Shown: piece after piece, positions 1-9,331 of the stretch | How the letters are laid out: the number at the start of each line of letters is the position of its first letter | Position numbering within the stretch: position 1 is the stretch's first letter | Assembly (NCBI GenBank): GCA_016721825.1 | Contig: JADKHI010000004.1 | Coordinates: 324,736-388,735, forward strand | Direction: 5' to 3' | DNA length: 64,000 nucleotides | Source of the DNA: Flavobacteriales bacterium | Lineage (GTDB): Bacteria > Bacteroidota > Bacteroidia > Flavobacteriales_F > PHOS-HE28 | Notes under the pieces: model-generated | What the model saw: the letters and a program-made list of their open reading frames with translations, nothing else | Database searches by the model: none | Told to the model about the DNA's origin: nothing | Made by a program: the position numbers and the translations under genes

Positions 1-401
1 TTGAAGTCCGGGATGCCGTTCTCCTGTGCGATGATGGCGTGGAATGCGGGCACATGGATGGCGTTGGTGTTGCTGAGCAGCAACAGGCGATACCGTGCAC
101 CCAAGGCCTTCACCAAGTCGATGCGGGCCGCCGGTATGGAGCCGAGCATGGCGTTCCAGCAGGCGTCGATCTCGCGGTCCGTCAGGTCGGGCCTGAAGAG
201 TTCGCGAACGCCATCGCGGAACTCCGCCGGGTTGATGGCGCCCACCTCAAAGCGGTCGAACAGCGGCGTCTGCTTCGCCTTGCTGAACTGCGCCTCGAAG
301 TCGTCGAAGCCCAAGGCGTGGAAGGCGCGGGCCGTGCGCTGGTAGTCCACGTCGATGAGCACGCCGCCCAGGTCAAGCAGTAGGGTGTCGATGGTCTTCA
401 T
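1..401 (-). CDS. HAD-family hydrolase, C-terminal part outside the window
   Basis: Read on the minus strand from the ATG at 401. The protein begins MKTIDTLLLDLGGVLIDVDY, in which the DLGGVLIDVD stretch is haloacid dehalogenase motif I: the first Asp is the nucleophile and the downstream Asp the acid/base. A second recognisable block, LLLLSNTNAIH around residues 108-118, is motif II with its Ser/Thr. About 133 residues are visible; motifs III and IV lie beyond the left edge. The layout fits the subfamily of small-molecule phosphatases and dehalogenases with a helical cap (sugar phosphatase or epoxide-hydrolase-N-like HADs). The substrate cannot be inferred. It is transcribed away from the tRNA gene at 468. 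Confidence 0.85.
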   Translation of the reverse strand, partial: MKTIDTLLLDLGGVLIDVDYQRTARAFHALGFDDFEAQFSKAKQTPLFDRFEVGAINPAEFRDGVRELFRPDLTDREIDACWNAMLGSIPAARIDLVKALGARYRLLLLSNTNAIHVPAFHAIIAQENGIPDF

Positions 402-467
402 TCCGGGCGGCGAAACTACCTGCATCCGGCTACTTTTGGCGCCGTTCGGTGCAGGACCGGACAGACC

Positions 468-540
468 GGGCCTATAGCTCAGCGGTCAGAGCAGGGGACT
501 CATAATCCCTTGGTCGCAGGTTCAAATCCTGCTGGGCCCA
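468..540 (+). tRNA. tRNA-Ile2 (CAU anticodon, lysidine-type)
   Basis: A complete cloverleaf can be drawn: acceptor GGGCCTA with TGGGCCC, D stem GCTC/GAGC, anticodon stem GGGGA/TCCCT with loop CTCATAA, and T stem GCAGG/CCTGC with loop TTCAAAT. The discriminator base is A, and CCA is not encoded. The CAT anticodon allows Met or Ile2. The anticodon arm and variable region (GACTCATAATC...TTGGTCGC) closely resemble known bacterial tRNA-Ile2 rather than elongator Met tRNA, so Ile2, with C34 modified to lysidine by TilS, is preferred. Confidence 0.9.
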
Positions 541-586
541 CGAATTCAGGAGGCAGGAGCAGGGGCAGGTGGCAGGGGCCTTACGT

Positions 587-2383
587 TCAATACGGGTTCA
601 CCGCGAAGACCTTCATGTGCAGGTCATCCAGCATGAAGGTGGCATCGTGGTACTGGTTCCAGAGGTAGAACTTCAGCTTGTCGCCGCGCTCGAGCGGTGG
701 AACGGGGATCCGGTACTCAATGTGTTCCCAGGCTTCGTCCTTCTGCCCGGGCATCGGGTTCATGCGGAAGGGGTCGTAGTAGCCGAAGGAACCGTCCGCA
801 TGTTCCACGCTGGTCACGCCTTGCGCGCTGTGTGAGGCACCGGCCTTCGCCTCATAGCGCTCCATGCTGAACTCCAGGTAGAGCCATTGGCCGGTGGGCA
901 GGTATTCCGTGGTCACCTCGAAAGTGCGGCCGAACTCAATGTTCGGGGTGAAGACACAGGCGTGATGCTGGCTCTTTGCTTCCGGTCGCACCTCCACCGT
1001 ACCGCCATGCCAGTAGCGCATGTCGTGCTCCAGGTCATCACGTTCCTCCAGCACCATGTTCATACCGTTCGGGTTGAAGGGCGGGGCCTGGTGGTTTCCT
1101 CCGAGTGCGTTCCGGTACTTCTCCCCGAAACGCAGGAAGGAATAGGCGTACTTGTGCCTATCCATGCTTTCGTGGTGGATGATGTGCAAGTGGTACTGCA
1201 CGAACTGCAGAAGATGGAGCAGGATGCAGCTCACCATGAACACCCGCGCCCACAACCACTTCCGGCCGGTCCACTGGTGCAGCACCAAGGCCAGGGGCAG
1301 CACCACCACTGGGAAGTGATCGATGAACACGCGGCTGCCGAAACCACTGCCGTAGTACCAGATCCACCAGCTGCTGATGATGTACACATTGATGATCCAG
1401 TAGGCCAGTGCGCTCAGGCTGCGCACACGGTCACGTTTCCACAGCAACAAGGCGCTGATCAAGGCGAGCAGGAAGAAGGGTGTCCACAGGAACAGCCCGC
1501 GCCGAAAGCCGAAGAGCACCTTGAACACTTCCGGTCGGCCCCAATGGAAGCCCTCGCCGCGGTAGCCCCATTCGAACCAGTTGCCGGTCTGCGCGTGCCA
1601 CCACAAGGGCTGGATGAAGAGCACCGCGAAGCCCAGCAGCAACGCGAACAACAGCGTGCCCTTCGCCTCGATCAGGCGCGTTAACGTGGGCCAGGTGTCT
1701 TTGCCCAGCACGATCGGCACCGCCAAGAGCAAGGTGGCGTTCACCGGACGGATCAGCAGGATCAGTGCGAACACCATTCCGCTCGGGAGGAGCCAGTGGA
1801 TGTGCTCGCCATCGCCGAGCTTCCGCACCAACAAGAGGAAACCACTGATGCAGCAGAACGAGAACACATGCGTCCACGCCGGTTGCTGGCTGGCGTATTG
1901 CAAGAGGGTGGTGCCAAGGCCGAGCGATAAGATCAGCCAGATGATCACCGCTTCGCGCACGCCCAAGCGCACCAGCAACGCGCGCAGCAGCAACAGACCG
2001 AGCAGCAGGTATACCCACACTCCGAGGCTGATGGCCTTGTGCTCGTAATGGCTGTAGCCGTCCTTGGGTGCGGCATCATCGAGCAGTGCCAGGGCATGTC
2101 CGCCGGCCCACCACGGCAGCATCATCAGAGAAGCCCCACAGAAGTACTTGTTCAGCGTGCCGTCCGGCGTCTCGAAGATGAACTCGTGCACGAAGGGCTC
2201 ATGGCCAAGGTCGTGGCGAATGAAGGTGGCCGGCAGGTAGCCGTAGTACCCCTTGGCATCACTGCGGATGATCTCCTTCCAGCCCTGGCCGTCAGCTCCT
2301 TTCCACAGCCATTGCACGGAAAGCACGGCCGTGACCGCAAGGACCAGAGCGATGGCGAGGGTGCTGGGGCGGAGAGGACGCAT
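587..2383 (-). CDS. Polytopic membrane protein, possibly GT-C-like
   Basis: About 598 residues from the ATG at 2383; an upstream in-frame GTG at 2434 would add 17 residues. The first two thirds hold about ten hydrophobic segments, starting with STLAIALVLAVTAVLSVQWL. An acidic/aromatic loop after the first segment (IRSDAKGYYGYLP) resembles the substrate loop of GT-C glycosyltransferases. The last ~170 residues are soluble and look beta-rich (WLYLEFSMERYEAKAG, then a Trp-rich C-terminus). Family knowledge suggests a lipid-linked-sugar glycosyltransferase or O-antigen/surface-glycan protein, but no diagnostic catalytic motif is conserved. It diverges from galE with an 88-bp gap. Confidence 0.6.
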   Translation of the reverse strand: MRPLRPSTLAIALVLAVTAVLSVQWLWKGADGQGWKEIIRSDAKGYYGYLPATFIRHDLGHEPFVHEFIFETPDGTLNKYFCGASLMMLPWWAGGHALALLDDAAPKDGYSHYEHKAISLGVWVYLLLGLLLLRALLVRLGVREAVIIWLILSLGLGTTLLQYASQQPAWTHVFSFCCISGFLLLVRKLGDGEHIHWLLPSGMVFALILLIRPVNATLLLAVPIVLGKDTWPTLTRLIEAKGTLLFALLLGFAVLFIQPLWWHAQTGNWFEWGYRGEGFHWGRPEVFKVLFGFRRGLFLWTPFFLLALISALLLWKRDRVRSLSALAYWIINVYIISSWWIWYYGSGFGSRVFIDHFPVVVLPLALVLHQWTGRKWLWARVFMVSCILLHLLQFVQYHLHIIHHESMDRHKYAYSFLRFGEKYRNALGGNHQAPPFNPNGMNMVLEERDDLEHDMRYWHGGTVEVRPEAKSQHHACVFTPNIEFGRTFEVTTEYLPTGQWLYLEFSMERYEAKAGASHSAQGVTSVEHADGSFGYYDPFRMNPMPGQKDEAWEHIEYRIPVPPLERGDKLKFYLWNQYHDATFMLDDLHMKVFAVNPY

Positions 2384-2471
2384 TCCGGTCGCGAAGGTGC
2401 GCAAGCCGGACGGAACCTGTCGTTGTAGCGCCACGATGGGGCATTGGGCGGGCCGCTATCTTGCGGCCACC

Positions 2472-3503
2472 ATGCGCAAGGTGATCGTGACCGGCGGGGC
2501 GGGCTATATCGGCTCGCATACAGTGGTGGAACTGGCCAAAGCCGGGTTCACCCCCGTGATCGTCGACGACCTTCGGAACTCGCACCGCAACGTATTGAAA
2601 GGCTTGGCCACCCTGCTGGGCGAGCTGCCCAATTTCCATTCCGTGGACTGCCTGCACCTGGAGCGCCTGCACGAGGTGTTCAAGATCGAAGGGGAGGTGC
2701 ACGGCGTCATCCACTTCGCCGCGTACAAGGCCGTTGGCGAGAGCGTGGCCGAGCCGCTGAAGTACTACGAGAACAACGTAGGCTCCTTGGTGAACGTGCT
2801 GCAGGTGATGCAGTGGCGCGGTGTGCAGGACCTGGTCTTCTCCTCCTCGTGCACGGTCTATGGACAACCCACGCACATGCCGGTGAGCGAGCGTGCTCCC
2901 GATCACAGCGCCAGTTCGCCCTACGGCTACACCAAGGTGGTGGGTGAGCGCATGATCCGCGATGCGGTGCGTGCCAACCACACGTTGAAGGCGGTTCTGC
3001 TCCGCTACTTCAACCCGATCGGCGCGCATCCCGAAGGGCACATCGGCGAACTGCCCATCGGTGTGCCGGGGAACCTGGTGCCTTTCATCACGCAAACGGC
3101 GGCCGGGCTGCGCAAGCAGCTTACCATCCACGGCAACGACTACGCCACCACGGATGGCACGTGTGTGCGGGACTACCTGCATGTGCTGGATGTGGCCAGC
3201 GCTCACGTGATGGCTTTGCGGTGGATGAAGGAACAGCCTTCGCCGTTGTGTGAGGCCTTCAACCTCGGTGCTGGCGAAGGCCATTCGGTGAAGCAGGTCG
3301 TCGACCTTTTCGAAGAAGTGACCGGTCAGCACGTTCCGAAAGTGCAGGGCCCACGGCGAGCCGGGGATGTGGCCGCCATCTGGGCGGACAACACCAAGAG
3401 CCGCGAGGTGTTGGGATGGAATTGCGAGCACGACCTGCGATCCGCACTGCGCGACGCATGGAACTGGCAGTGCTCATTGAAGGAGGCCTCTGCACACCAC
3501 TGA
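2472..3503 (+). CDS. galE: UDP-glucose 4-epimerase
   Basis: 343 residues from the ATG at 2472, the normal GalE length. The N-terminus MRKVIVTGGAGYIGSHTVVE is the Rossmann GxxGxxG NAD-binding motif. The catalytic SPYGYTK places Tyr151 and Lys155 of the YxxxK pair, with SSSCTVYG as the preceding Ser/Thr strand. The extended SDR family, interconverting UDP-glucose and UDP-galactose, is clear. Open sequence extends upstream but the homologous start is at 2472. The next gene, an alpha-L-fucosidase, begins 2 bp after the stop, so galE probably shares the transcript with the GH29 and GH20 enzymes and links sugar salvage to nucleotide-sugar metabolism. Confidence 0.95.
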   Translation: MRKVIVTGGAGYIGSHTVVELAKAGFTPVIVDDLRNSHRNVLKGLATLLGELPNFHSVDCLHLERLHEVFKIEGEVHGVIHFAAYKAVGESVAEPLKYYENNVGSLVNVLQVMQWRGVQDLVFSSSCTVYGQPTHMPVSERAPDHSASSPYGYTKVVGERMIRDAVRANHTLKAVLLRYFNPIGAHPEGHIGELPIGVPGNLVPFITQTAAGLRKQLTIHGNDYATTDGTCVRDYLHVLDVASAHVMALRWMKEQPSPLCEAFNLGAGEGHSVKQVVDLFEEVTGQHVPKVQGPRRAGDVAAIWADNTKSREVLGWNCEHDLRSALRDAWNWQCSLKEASAHH

Positions 3504-3505
3504 GC

Positions 3506-4885
3506 ATGCGCTTTTTTCCATTCGCCTTCCTGTTGCTCTTCGTCACAGGGAAGTTGAGCGCGCAGACGCCGATCGCTCCTGATGGCAACGCCGAGAAGAT
3601 GCAGTGGTTCCAGGATGCCAAGCTGGGCATCTTCGTGCACTGGGGCATCTACAGCGTGAAGGGTGTGGACGAGAGCTGGGCTTTCTTCAACAAGAAGATG
3701 CAGTATGCCGAATACATGGAGCAGCTCAGCGGCTTCACGGCGAAGAATTACGACCCAGCCGCGTGGGCGGACCTGATCACTAAGAGCGGGGCGAAGTATG
3801 CCGTGATCACCACCAAGCACCACGATGGGGTGGCGATGTACGACACACACTTACCCAAGCCCACTGACATCGTCGGAAGCTCCGGTCCGGCGGCGATGGG
3901 CTATCGGATGCCCAATGATCTTACGAACAGTGGCACAAGCAAGCATGAAGTGATCGGCCCTTTCTTCAAGGCTCTGCGGGATCGAGGTATCAAGTGCGGT
4001 GCGTACTACTCATTGATCGATTGGGCCCACTTCGATTATCCGGCGTTCACCAAGGACAGTGTGCGCTACGCAATAGAAAGTGATCCCGCCCGCTGGCAAC
4101 GGTTCCGGAAATTCTACCAAGGACAGATCGGTGAATTGAGAACCCTGCTGAAGCCCGACCTCTGGTGGTTCGATGGCGACTGGGAGCACAGCGCTGAGGA
4201 ATGGGAAGCCGCCAAGGTGCGCGCCATGATCCTGGAGAAGAACCCCAAAGCGATCATCAACGGGCGCTTGCAGGGCTATGGCGACTATGCCACACCGGAG
4301 CAGAACATCCCTGTGGAACGGCCCAAGGACCCATCGTGGGAGCTGTGCATGACCATCGGTGATCAATGGGGCTGGCAACCGCAGGACACCAACTACAAGA
4401 GCACGCACGACCTCATCGCCATCTTCGCGGATGTGATCGGTCATGGCGGCAACCTGCTCCTGGACATCGGCCCGAAGGAGGATGGCACCATTCCGCCGCG
4501 CGAGGTGAAGGCCTTGGAGGAGCTCGGCCAATGGAACGCGAAGCACGGCGAGGGCATCTTCGGAACGAAGGCGGGCCTGCCCAATGGTCACTTCTTCGGC
4601 CCCAGCACACTCAGCGCGGACAGCACCACCCTCTACCTCTTCCTGCCGCACGGGGGCTGTGGTAGCGTGGAAGTGAAGGGGCTCGACAACAAGATCATCT
4701 CCGCAGAAGTGCTCGGAAGGTCCATGCCATTGAAGCACCGCGTGGTCGGCAAGATCAGCTGGAGCAGTGTGCCCGGCCTGGTGTTCATTGATGTTCCGCA
4801 GGAGGCCTCGGATCCGTGGATGACGGTGCTGAAGGTGAAGCTCGATGGACCGTTGAAATTGTATCGGGGGGAGGGAGGCTATTGA
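3506..4885 (+). CDS. Alpha-L-fucosidase, GH29 (first copy)
   Basis: 459 residues from the ATG at 3506, with signal peptide MRFFPFAFLLLFVTGKLSAQ (periplasmic or secreted). GH29 hallmarks: WFQDAKLGIFVHWGIYSV near the N-terminus, YAVITTKHHDGVAMYD (active-site HHDG) and DLWWFDGDW, in which Asp223 is the expected retaining nucleophile. The enzyme hydrolyses terminal alpha-linked fucose. The C-terminal beta domain (residues ~370-459) is short and there is no T9SS tag. The gene follows galE by 2 bp and is followed 3 bp later by a GH20 enzyme, so it is translationally close-packed. It is only distantly similar to the second GH29 at 9332-10777, so the two may target different linkages (inference). Confidence 0.93.
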   Translation: MRFFPFAFLLLFVTGKLSAQTPIAPDGNAEKMQWFQDAKLGIFVHWGIYSVKGVDESWAFFNKKMQYAEYMEQLSGFTAKNYDPAAWADLITKSGAKYAVITTKHHDGVAMYDTHLPKPTDIVGSSGPAAMGYRMPNDLTNSGTSKHEVIGPFFKALRDRGIKCGAYYSLIDWAHFDYPAFTKDSVRYAIESDPARWQRFRKFYQGQIGELRTLLKPDLWWFDGDWEHSAEEWEAAKVRAMILEKNPKAIINGRLQGYGDYATPEQNIPVERPKDPSWELCMTIGDQWGWQPQDTNYKSTHDLIAIFADVIGHGGNLLLDIGPKEDGTIPPREVKALEELGQWNAKHGEGIFGTKAGLPNGHFFGPSTLSADSTTLYLFLPHGGCGSVEVKGLDNKIISAEVLGRSMPLKHRVVGKISWSSVPGLVFIDVPQEASDPWMTVLKVKLDGPLKLYRGEGGY

Positions 4886-4888
4886 GCA

Positions 4889-7045
4889 ATGCCTATGCGG
4901 AACACGCTCGCGTTGCTGCTCTTCGTTTCCGCAACGATCATACATGCGCAAGTGGCCCTCATTCCCTGGCCGCGTGCGGTGGAGTGGCGCGATGGTGCCT
5001 TCCAGTTAACGCAGGTATCGCTCGTGGTGGCACCGGGGATGGAGAACGGCGCTGCGCCGTTGGAGGCGTACCTGGCGTCCATCGGTGCACTGACCAATAA
5101 CAACAACGAACTGGTGCGGGTGGTGCACGTGCGACGCGACACGCTCGTACCGGCCGAGGGTTATATGCTCAACGTCGCACCTGAACAGGTCACCATCGGT
5201 GCACGAACAACCGCCGGTGCATTGCACGCCCTCCGGACCTTGCAACAGCTCGAGCTGCGCGACGCGGCTGGTGCGCTCAGTTGGCCCAGCGCATCCATCG
5301 AGGATGCACCGGCCATCGCTTGGCGGGGTACCATGTTGGATGTGAGCCGCCACTTCTACAGCGTGGACTTCCTGAAACGCTACCTCGATGAGCTGGCCCG
5401 CCTCAAGCTGAACATCTTCCACTGGCACCTCACGGACGATCAGGGCTGGCGCGTGGAGCTGCGGAAGTATCCGAGGCTCACCGAGGTGGGCGCATGGCGC
5501 ACCGGTGCGGATACGGCGCGTTACGGTGGCTTCTACACGCAGGCCGAGGTGAAGGAGGTGGTGCGCTACGCAGCCGAGCGCGGGATCGAGGTGGTGCCCG
5601 AGATCGAGTTCCCCGGCCATTGCACCGCTGCGCTTGCGGCCTATCCATACCTGGGCTGTCGGAAGGATACCCTCGAAGTTCCCACGCAAGGGGGCGTGTT
5701 CCAGGACGTGTACTGCGTGGGTCAGGAAGCGACGTGGTCCTTCATGCAGGATGTGCTCGACGAGCTGGTGCCGCTCTTCCCTTCGGCGTACTTCCACATC
5801 GGTGGCGACGAGGTGCCGAAGGACCGTTGGCATGCCTGCCCCGTGTGCCAAGGACGAATGGCGCGCGAAGAACTTGCTGATGAGCACGCGCTGCAGGCGT
5901 GGGCCATCAAGCGCATCCAACGCATGCTGCAGGCGAAAGGCCGCCACCTGATCGGCTGGGACGAGATCCTGGAGGGCGGCATGGACAAGGATGCGGTGAT
6001 CGAGGTGTGGCGCGGAGAGGAACAGGCCGCGAAGGCACGTGCGAACGGGAACTCCATGATCCGCACGCTCTACTTCGATGCATCACCCGCGGCACTGAAG
6101 ATCGCGGATGTAATGCGGTTCGATCCCAGCGGTGGCCACAACGATCCCTTCTTGATGGGCGCGGAATGTCCGGTGTGGAGCGAGCGCATCGATGAGCGAA
6201 ACATCGGCTACATGGTCTTCCCGAGGCTGCAAGCTTTTGCTGAGCGGCTGTGGTCCGTAATGCCGCCGGATGACCTGCGCGAACGCCTGAAGCCGCACAT
6301 CGCTCGATTGGAACGCGAAGGCTGGATCACGGCCACTTCGGACAAGGACCTGTTCAATGTGGCGGTGCGGTACGATCCGGTCCAGGCAACCTGGCTGGTG
6401 ACCACACAACGTGGGCGTCCGGACATCCGGGTTCGCTTCCTCCACATGGACACATCCGGGGTGTTCACCGATTCCCTGCGGACCTTCCGCACGGGGCGCT
6501 TGTCCCTTGCGCCGAAGTGGCGGGATGGGCAGTTGATGGACCAGCGCACGTTCGTGATCGAAAGCCATCTGGGCCTCGGGGCGAAGCAGAAGCTCTCGCA
6601 TCCGCCTGATCCCAAGTACGGGCTTGATCCGGTGCAGGGCATGAGCGATGGCCTCCTCGGCACGGATGATTTCCGAGACGGCCTTTGGCAGGGCTGGTGG
6701 GGCAAGGATCCGGTGATCACCCTGGACCTGGGTGATGCGGAGGAGATCGAAGAGCTGAGCCTCCGCTGTCTGCAGGCGGTGTCGTCCTGGATCCTGTTGC
6801 CCCGGTTCGTGGAGTTCCAATACTCCGATGACGGGCAGCACTGGCGACCGATCCGGGGTGGTGACCACGATGTTCCGATCGAAGCTGGGGGCCAGCGCGT
6901 GTTCGATTTCAGTGTGAAGTTCGAGCACCCGATCCATGCGCGGTATGTGCGGGCCATACTGGTGAACGCCGGGAAGCTCCCTGCCTGGCACCTGGGCGCT
7001 GGCGGTGATTCGTGGATCTTCGCGGATGAGTTCGTGGTGCGATAG
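4889..7045 (+). CDS. Beta-N-acetylhexosaminidase, GH20, with C-terminal discoidin-like domain
   Basis: 718 residues from the ATG at 4889 (a second ATG at 4895 is equally close to the signal peptide RNTLALLLFVSATIIHA). An N-terminal GH20b-like alpha/beta domain (residues ~20-145) is followed by the catalytic barrel starting at WRGTMLDVSRHFYSV. Catalysis is by the HIGGDEVPK motif, Asp307-Glu308, in the substrate-assisted retaining mechanism. Residues ~575-718 form an F5/8 type C (discoidin-like) carbohydrate-binding module. The enzyme removes terminal GlcNAc/GalNAc. The neighbouring GH29 genes indicate fucosylated, HexNAc-containing glycans as substrate. Convergent with the next gene, 3 bp apart. 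Confidence 0.93.
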   Translation: MPMRNTLALLLFVSATIIHAQVALIPWPRAVEWRDGAFQLTQVSLVVAPGMENGAAPLEAYLASIGALTNNNNELVRVVHVRRDTLVPAEGYMLNVAPEQVTIGARTTAGALHALRTLQQLELRDAAGALSWPSASIEDAPAIAWRGTMLDVSRHFYSVDFLKRYLDELARLKLNIFHWHLTDDQGWRVELRKYPRLTEVGAWRTGADTARYGGFYTQAEVKEVVRYAAERGIEVVPEIEFPGHCTAALAAYPYLGCRKDTLEVPTQGGVFQDVYCVGQEATWSFMQDVLDELVPLFPSAYFHIGGDEVPKDRWHACPVCQGRMAREELADEHALQAWAIKRIQRMLQAKGRHLIGWDEILEGGMDKDAVIEVWRGEEQAAKARANGNSMIRTLYFDASPAALKIADVMRFDPSGGHNDPFLMGAECPVWSERIDERNIGYMVFPRLQAFAERLWSVMPPDDLRERLKPHIARLEREGWITATSDKDLFNVAVRYDPVQATWLVTTQRGRPDIRVRFLHMDTSGVFTDSLRTFRTGRLSLAPKWRDGQLMDQRTFVIESHLGLGAKQKLSHPPDPKYGLDPVQGMSDGLLGTDDFRDGLWQGWWGKDPVITLDLGDAEEIEELSLRCLQAVSSWILLPRFVEFQYSDDGQHWRPIRGGDHDVPIEAGGQRVFDFSVKFEHPIHARYVRAILVNAGKLPAWHLGAGGDSWIFADEFVVR

Positions 7046-7048
7046 TGC

Positions 7049-9331
7049 TCACTCGCCGTACACCTCGATCTCATCACAGAACAGCCAGCAGTGGCCTTTG
7101 CCACCATGCCAGGCGGGCAGATCGCCAAGATTCTTCGCCTTGATGCGGATGTAGCGGGCGCTTACCGGCCTGTCCCAAGGCGTTAGTTCGGCTTTCCTGG
7201 TTCCGAGAGTGATCTTTTTGCCCGCATCGGTGAATTCAACTGTACCCCACGTCTTGAACGTTGATCCATCAGCAGAGTACTCGATGCTCACTGTAGTTGG
7301 GAGAAATATCCAACTCTGTTGATCGTGCAGGAATCCGGCCTTGACCGATTGCACGAACCGCGCCTCCCCCAGATCGATCGTCGCCACCATGTCATTGCCG
7401 TACCATCCTTGCCAGCCGAACTGGTAGTTGGTGCTCGCGGTGAAGCCGTCGATCAGCGCATCGGGTCCACCGCCAGGATAGCGCGCGTCGGGCGGTGTCT
7501 CGAAACTGATGGTCTTGCCGACGGCGAGATGTGATAGCGCGCCGTTCTTCAAGTGTGCGCTGAATTCGGCGAGGTATTCATCGGGTGTCAACCGCGTCTC
7601 GTGCAGCAGCCGGTGTCCGTGCTTCTTCGCGCGGGCCACGAAGGTGTTCAGCAACTCCTCGTAATAGGGCTTCGCGTGCCAATTTCCCATACTGTCCTTC
7701 TCGAAGAGCCCGTTCGGTGCATGCGGCATGGCACGCGCGATCTCCAATTCGGCGTACATGATCCCCAACCGCGCATCCTCAACACGCCATTGGTAGATGG
7801 TGTCCTCGTCCATCACCGCGGCCTCTGCGCTGTTGAAGAGCATCTTGTACTTGGCGATGTTCTCCGGACTGAGGTAGCCGTCCTTGTGGGCCTGCGGGTG
7901 CTCGTAGAGCGTAAGCGGCTTGCCACTCTTGTCCAGCTCCTCTTCAAGCAGGTGCGTGTACTTGTCGATGTAAACGCCCGCATCGCCGTAGAAATGATCT
8001 ATGAAACGCCAGCGCAGCGAGTCCACGTTGAGGTCGGGGTTCCAGAGCAGTTTCGCCAAGAGGTAAGTGCGGAACTCGGGCATCTCTCCGCCCGGCGACG
8101 AGAGCCCTTGCTCGAACATCATGGGCACGCCATTGTCGCGGAAGAGCTGCAGGTTGGGCGCGAGCACCTTCCAGTTCGGGAAGGGCATCACCAGGTGCGA
8201 GAAGTTGATCACGTAGTCCCACACGATGATGTTATGCGTGAGCGTGCTCCATTCACGCAGATCCGCTGTGAACGAACCGGTCTGGTCGCGCGTGGCGATG
8301 GGCCTGCTGCGGTCCTCCTCGATGCTGCAGAGCATGATGTTCACGTTCGGCCGTGGCTTGGTGAACTTCGGTGCGGTGCGGCTGTACTGGTAGGCCAGCG
8401 TGCTGATCACCTTGTCCGGGAAGCTGTCGGCCACGGCGTTGGCGAAGCGGAGGATGGTGCCGCTGGGTGCGCCCTCGATGCTGTCGGTGTGGTGGCACAG
8501 CGCGCACTGGCAATGGTTGAAGTTGTCCATCTGGCTCACGCTCCAATACTTGGCGGCGGGCTTGCGGACCATCATTGCCCGCAGGCTGTCCACGGTGATG
8601 CGCAGCACTTCCGGGTTGCTCAGGCAGAGTTGATCAGGAACACGAACACCATTGCGTTCCGCGAAGTACTTCGGGTGGGTCTCGAACTGCGCGTGCGGCA
8701 CGAAACGGTGCATGGTGTGGACCCACAGGCCCCACTCGGGATCCTCGGAGTCGCGGGTCTTGATCACTGGGCGCAGAAGATGCCAGCGGGAATAGTCAGC
8801 ATTCGTTGCGGGATGATAGAAGGCCATCCTGAAGGCGAACGCAGGTTTGATATACGCATCGTACGGATCGGGCAAAGCCCTGAGGCGCTGTTGTGGTACG
8901 TGCATAAAGACCCCAGGAGCGAGCATGTCCACGCCCGGGAGACCAGAGACGAAGTCCCGCGTGGCGATAAGGATGTCCTCGGGGTCCATAGCCCCGATGC
9001 AGATGCTGCCACGGAGTTCCAGCGCGAACGTGCCCTCATGATCGAACGCGCTTGACCAGTCATCGGTTCTAGTGATCATCTCTTCGCTGTTGCCAATGAG
9101 AATGGCATTGCGCAGGTTCCCCTTTCCAATAGGTAAAGTGCAACCAGTGAGAGTCCTTACCTGTTCCTGTAAGAATCGGGCGGCATGAAAGGAAACACTG
9201 TCGTCCAGCGCTTCAATGTGCCACTTGCTCTTGCCGTTTTCGACGAGGATGATGGGCTCTTCTTGGGCCTGTGCACCAAGGGAGAGCAGCAGCGCAGCAG
9301 CGCCTGTCAGGACGTTGGGGATCCACTTCAT
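7049..9331 (-). CDS. DUF4838 protein with C-terminal discoidin-like domain
   Basis: 760 residues with signal peptide MKWIPNVLTGAAALLLSLGAQ. The N-terminal ~110 residues resemble the non-catalytic alpha/beta domain of GH20/GH67-like enzymes. The central region has the features of DUF4838: WSVSQMDNFNHCQC...CHH with paired cysteines, then LAYQYSRTAP and IVWDYVINFSHLVMPFPNW. The last ~150 residues form an F5/8C-type domain similar to that of the GH20 enzyme. DUF4838 proteins sit among glycosidases and are suspected (alpha-glucuronidase-like) glycoside hydrolases, but activity is not established for this one. It starts exactly where the downstream-encoded GH29 stops (9331/9332), so the two form one transcript. 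Confidence 0.85.
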   Translation of the reverse strand: MKWIPNVLTGAAALLLSLGAQAQEEPIILVENGKSKWHIEALDDSVSFHAARFLQEQVRTLTGCTLPIGKGNLRNAILIGNSEEMITRTDDWSSAFDHEGTFALELRGSICIGAMDPEDILIATRDFVSGLPGVDMLAPGVFMHVPQQRLRALPDPYDAYIKPAFAFRMAFYHPATNADYSRWHLLRPVIKTRDSEDPEWGLWVHTMHRFVPHAQFETHPKYFAERNGVRVPDQLCLSNPEVLRITVDSLRAMMVRKPAAKYWSVSQMDNFNHCQCALCHHTDSIEGAPSGTILRFANAVADSFPDKVISTLAYQYSRTAPKFTKPRPNVNIMLCSIEEDRSRPIATRDQTGSFTADLREWSTLTHNIIVWDYVINFSHLVMPFPNWKVLAPNLQLFRDNGVPMMFEQGLSSPGGEMPEFRTYLLAKLLWNPDLNVDSLRWRFIDHFYGDAGVYIDKYTHLLEEELDKSGKPLTLYEHPQAHKDGYLSPENIAKYKMLFNSAEAAVMDEDTIYQWRVEDARLGIMYAELEIARAMPHAPNGLFEKDSMGNWHAKPYYEELLNTFVARAKKHGHRLLHETRLTPDEYLAEFSAHLKNGALSHLAVGKTISFETPPDARYPGGGPDALIDGFTASTNYQFGWQGWYGNDMVATIDLGEARFVQSVKAGFLHDQQSWIFLPTTVSIEYSADGSTFKTWGTVEFTDAGKKITLGTRKAELTPWDRPVSARYIRIKAKNLGDLPAWHGGKGHCWLFCDEIEVYGE

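Noticed and set aside
468..540. tRNA-Met (CAT) reading
   Set aside because: The anticodon arm and variable region match the Ile2 type better; the sequence alone cannot prove lysidine modification.
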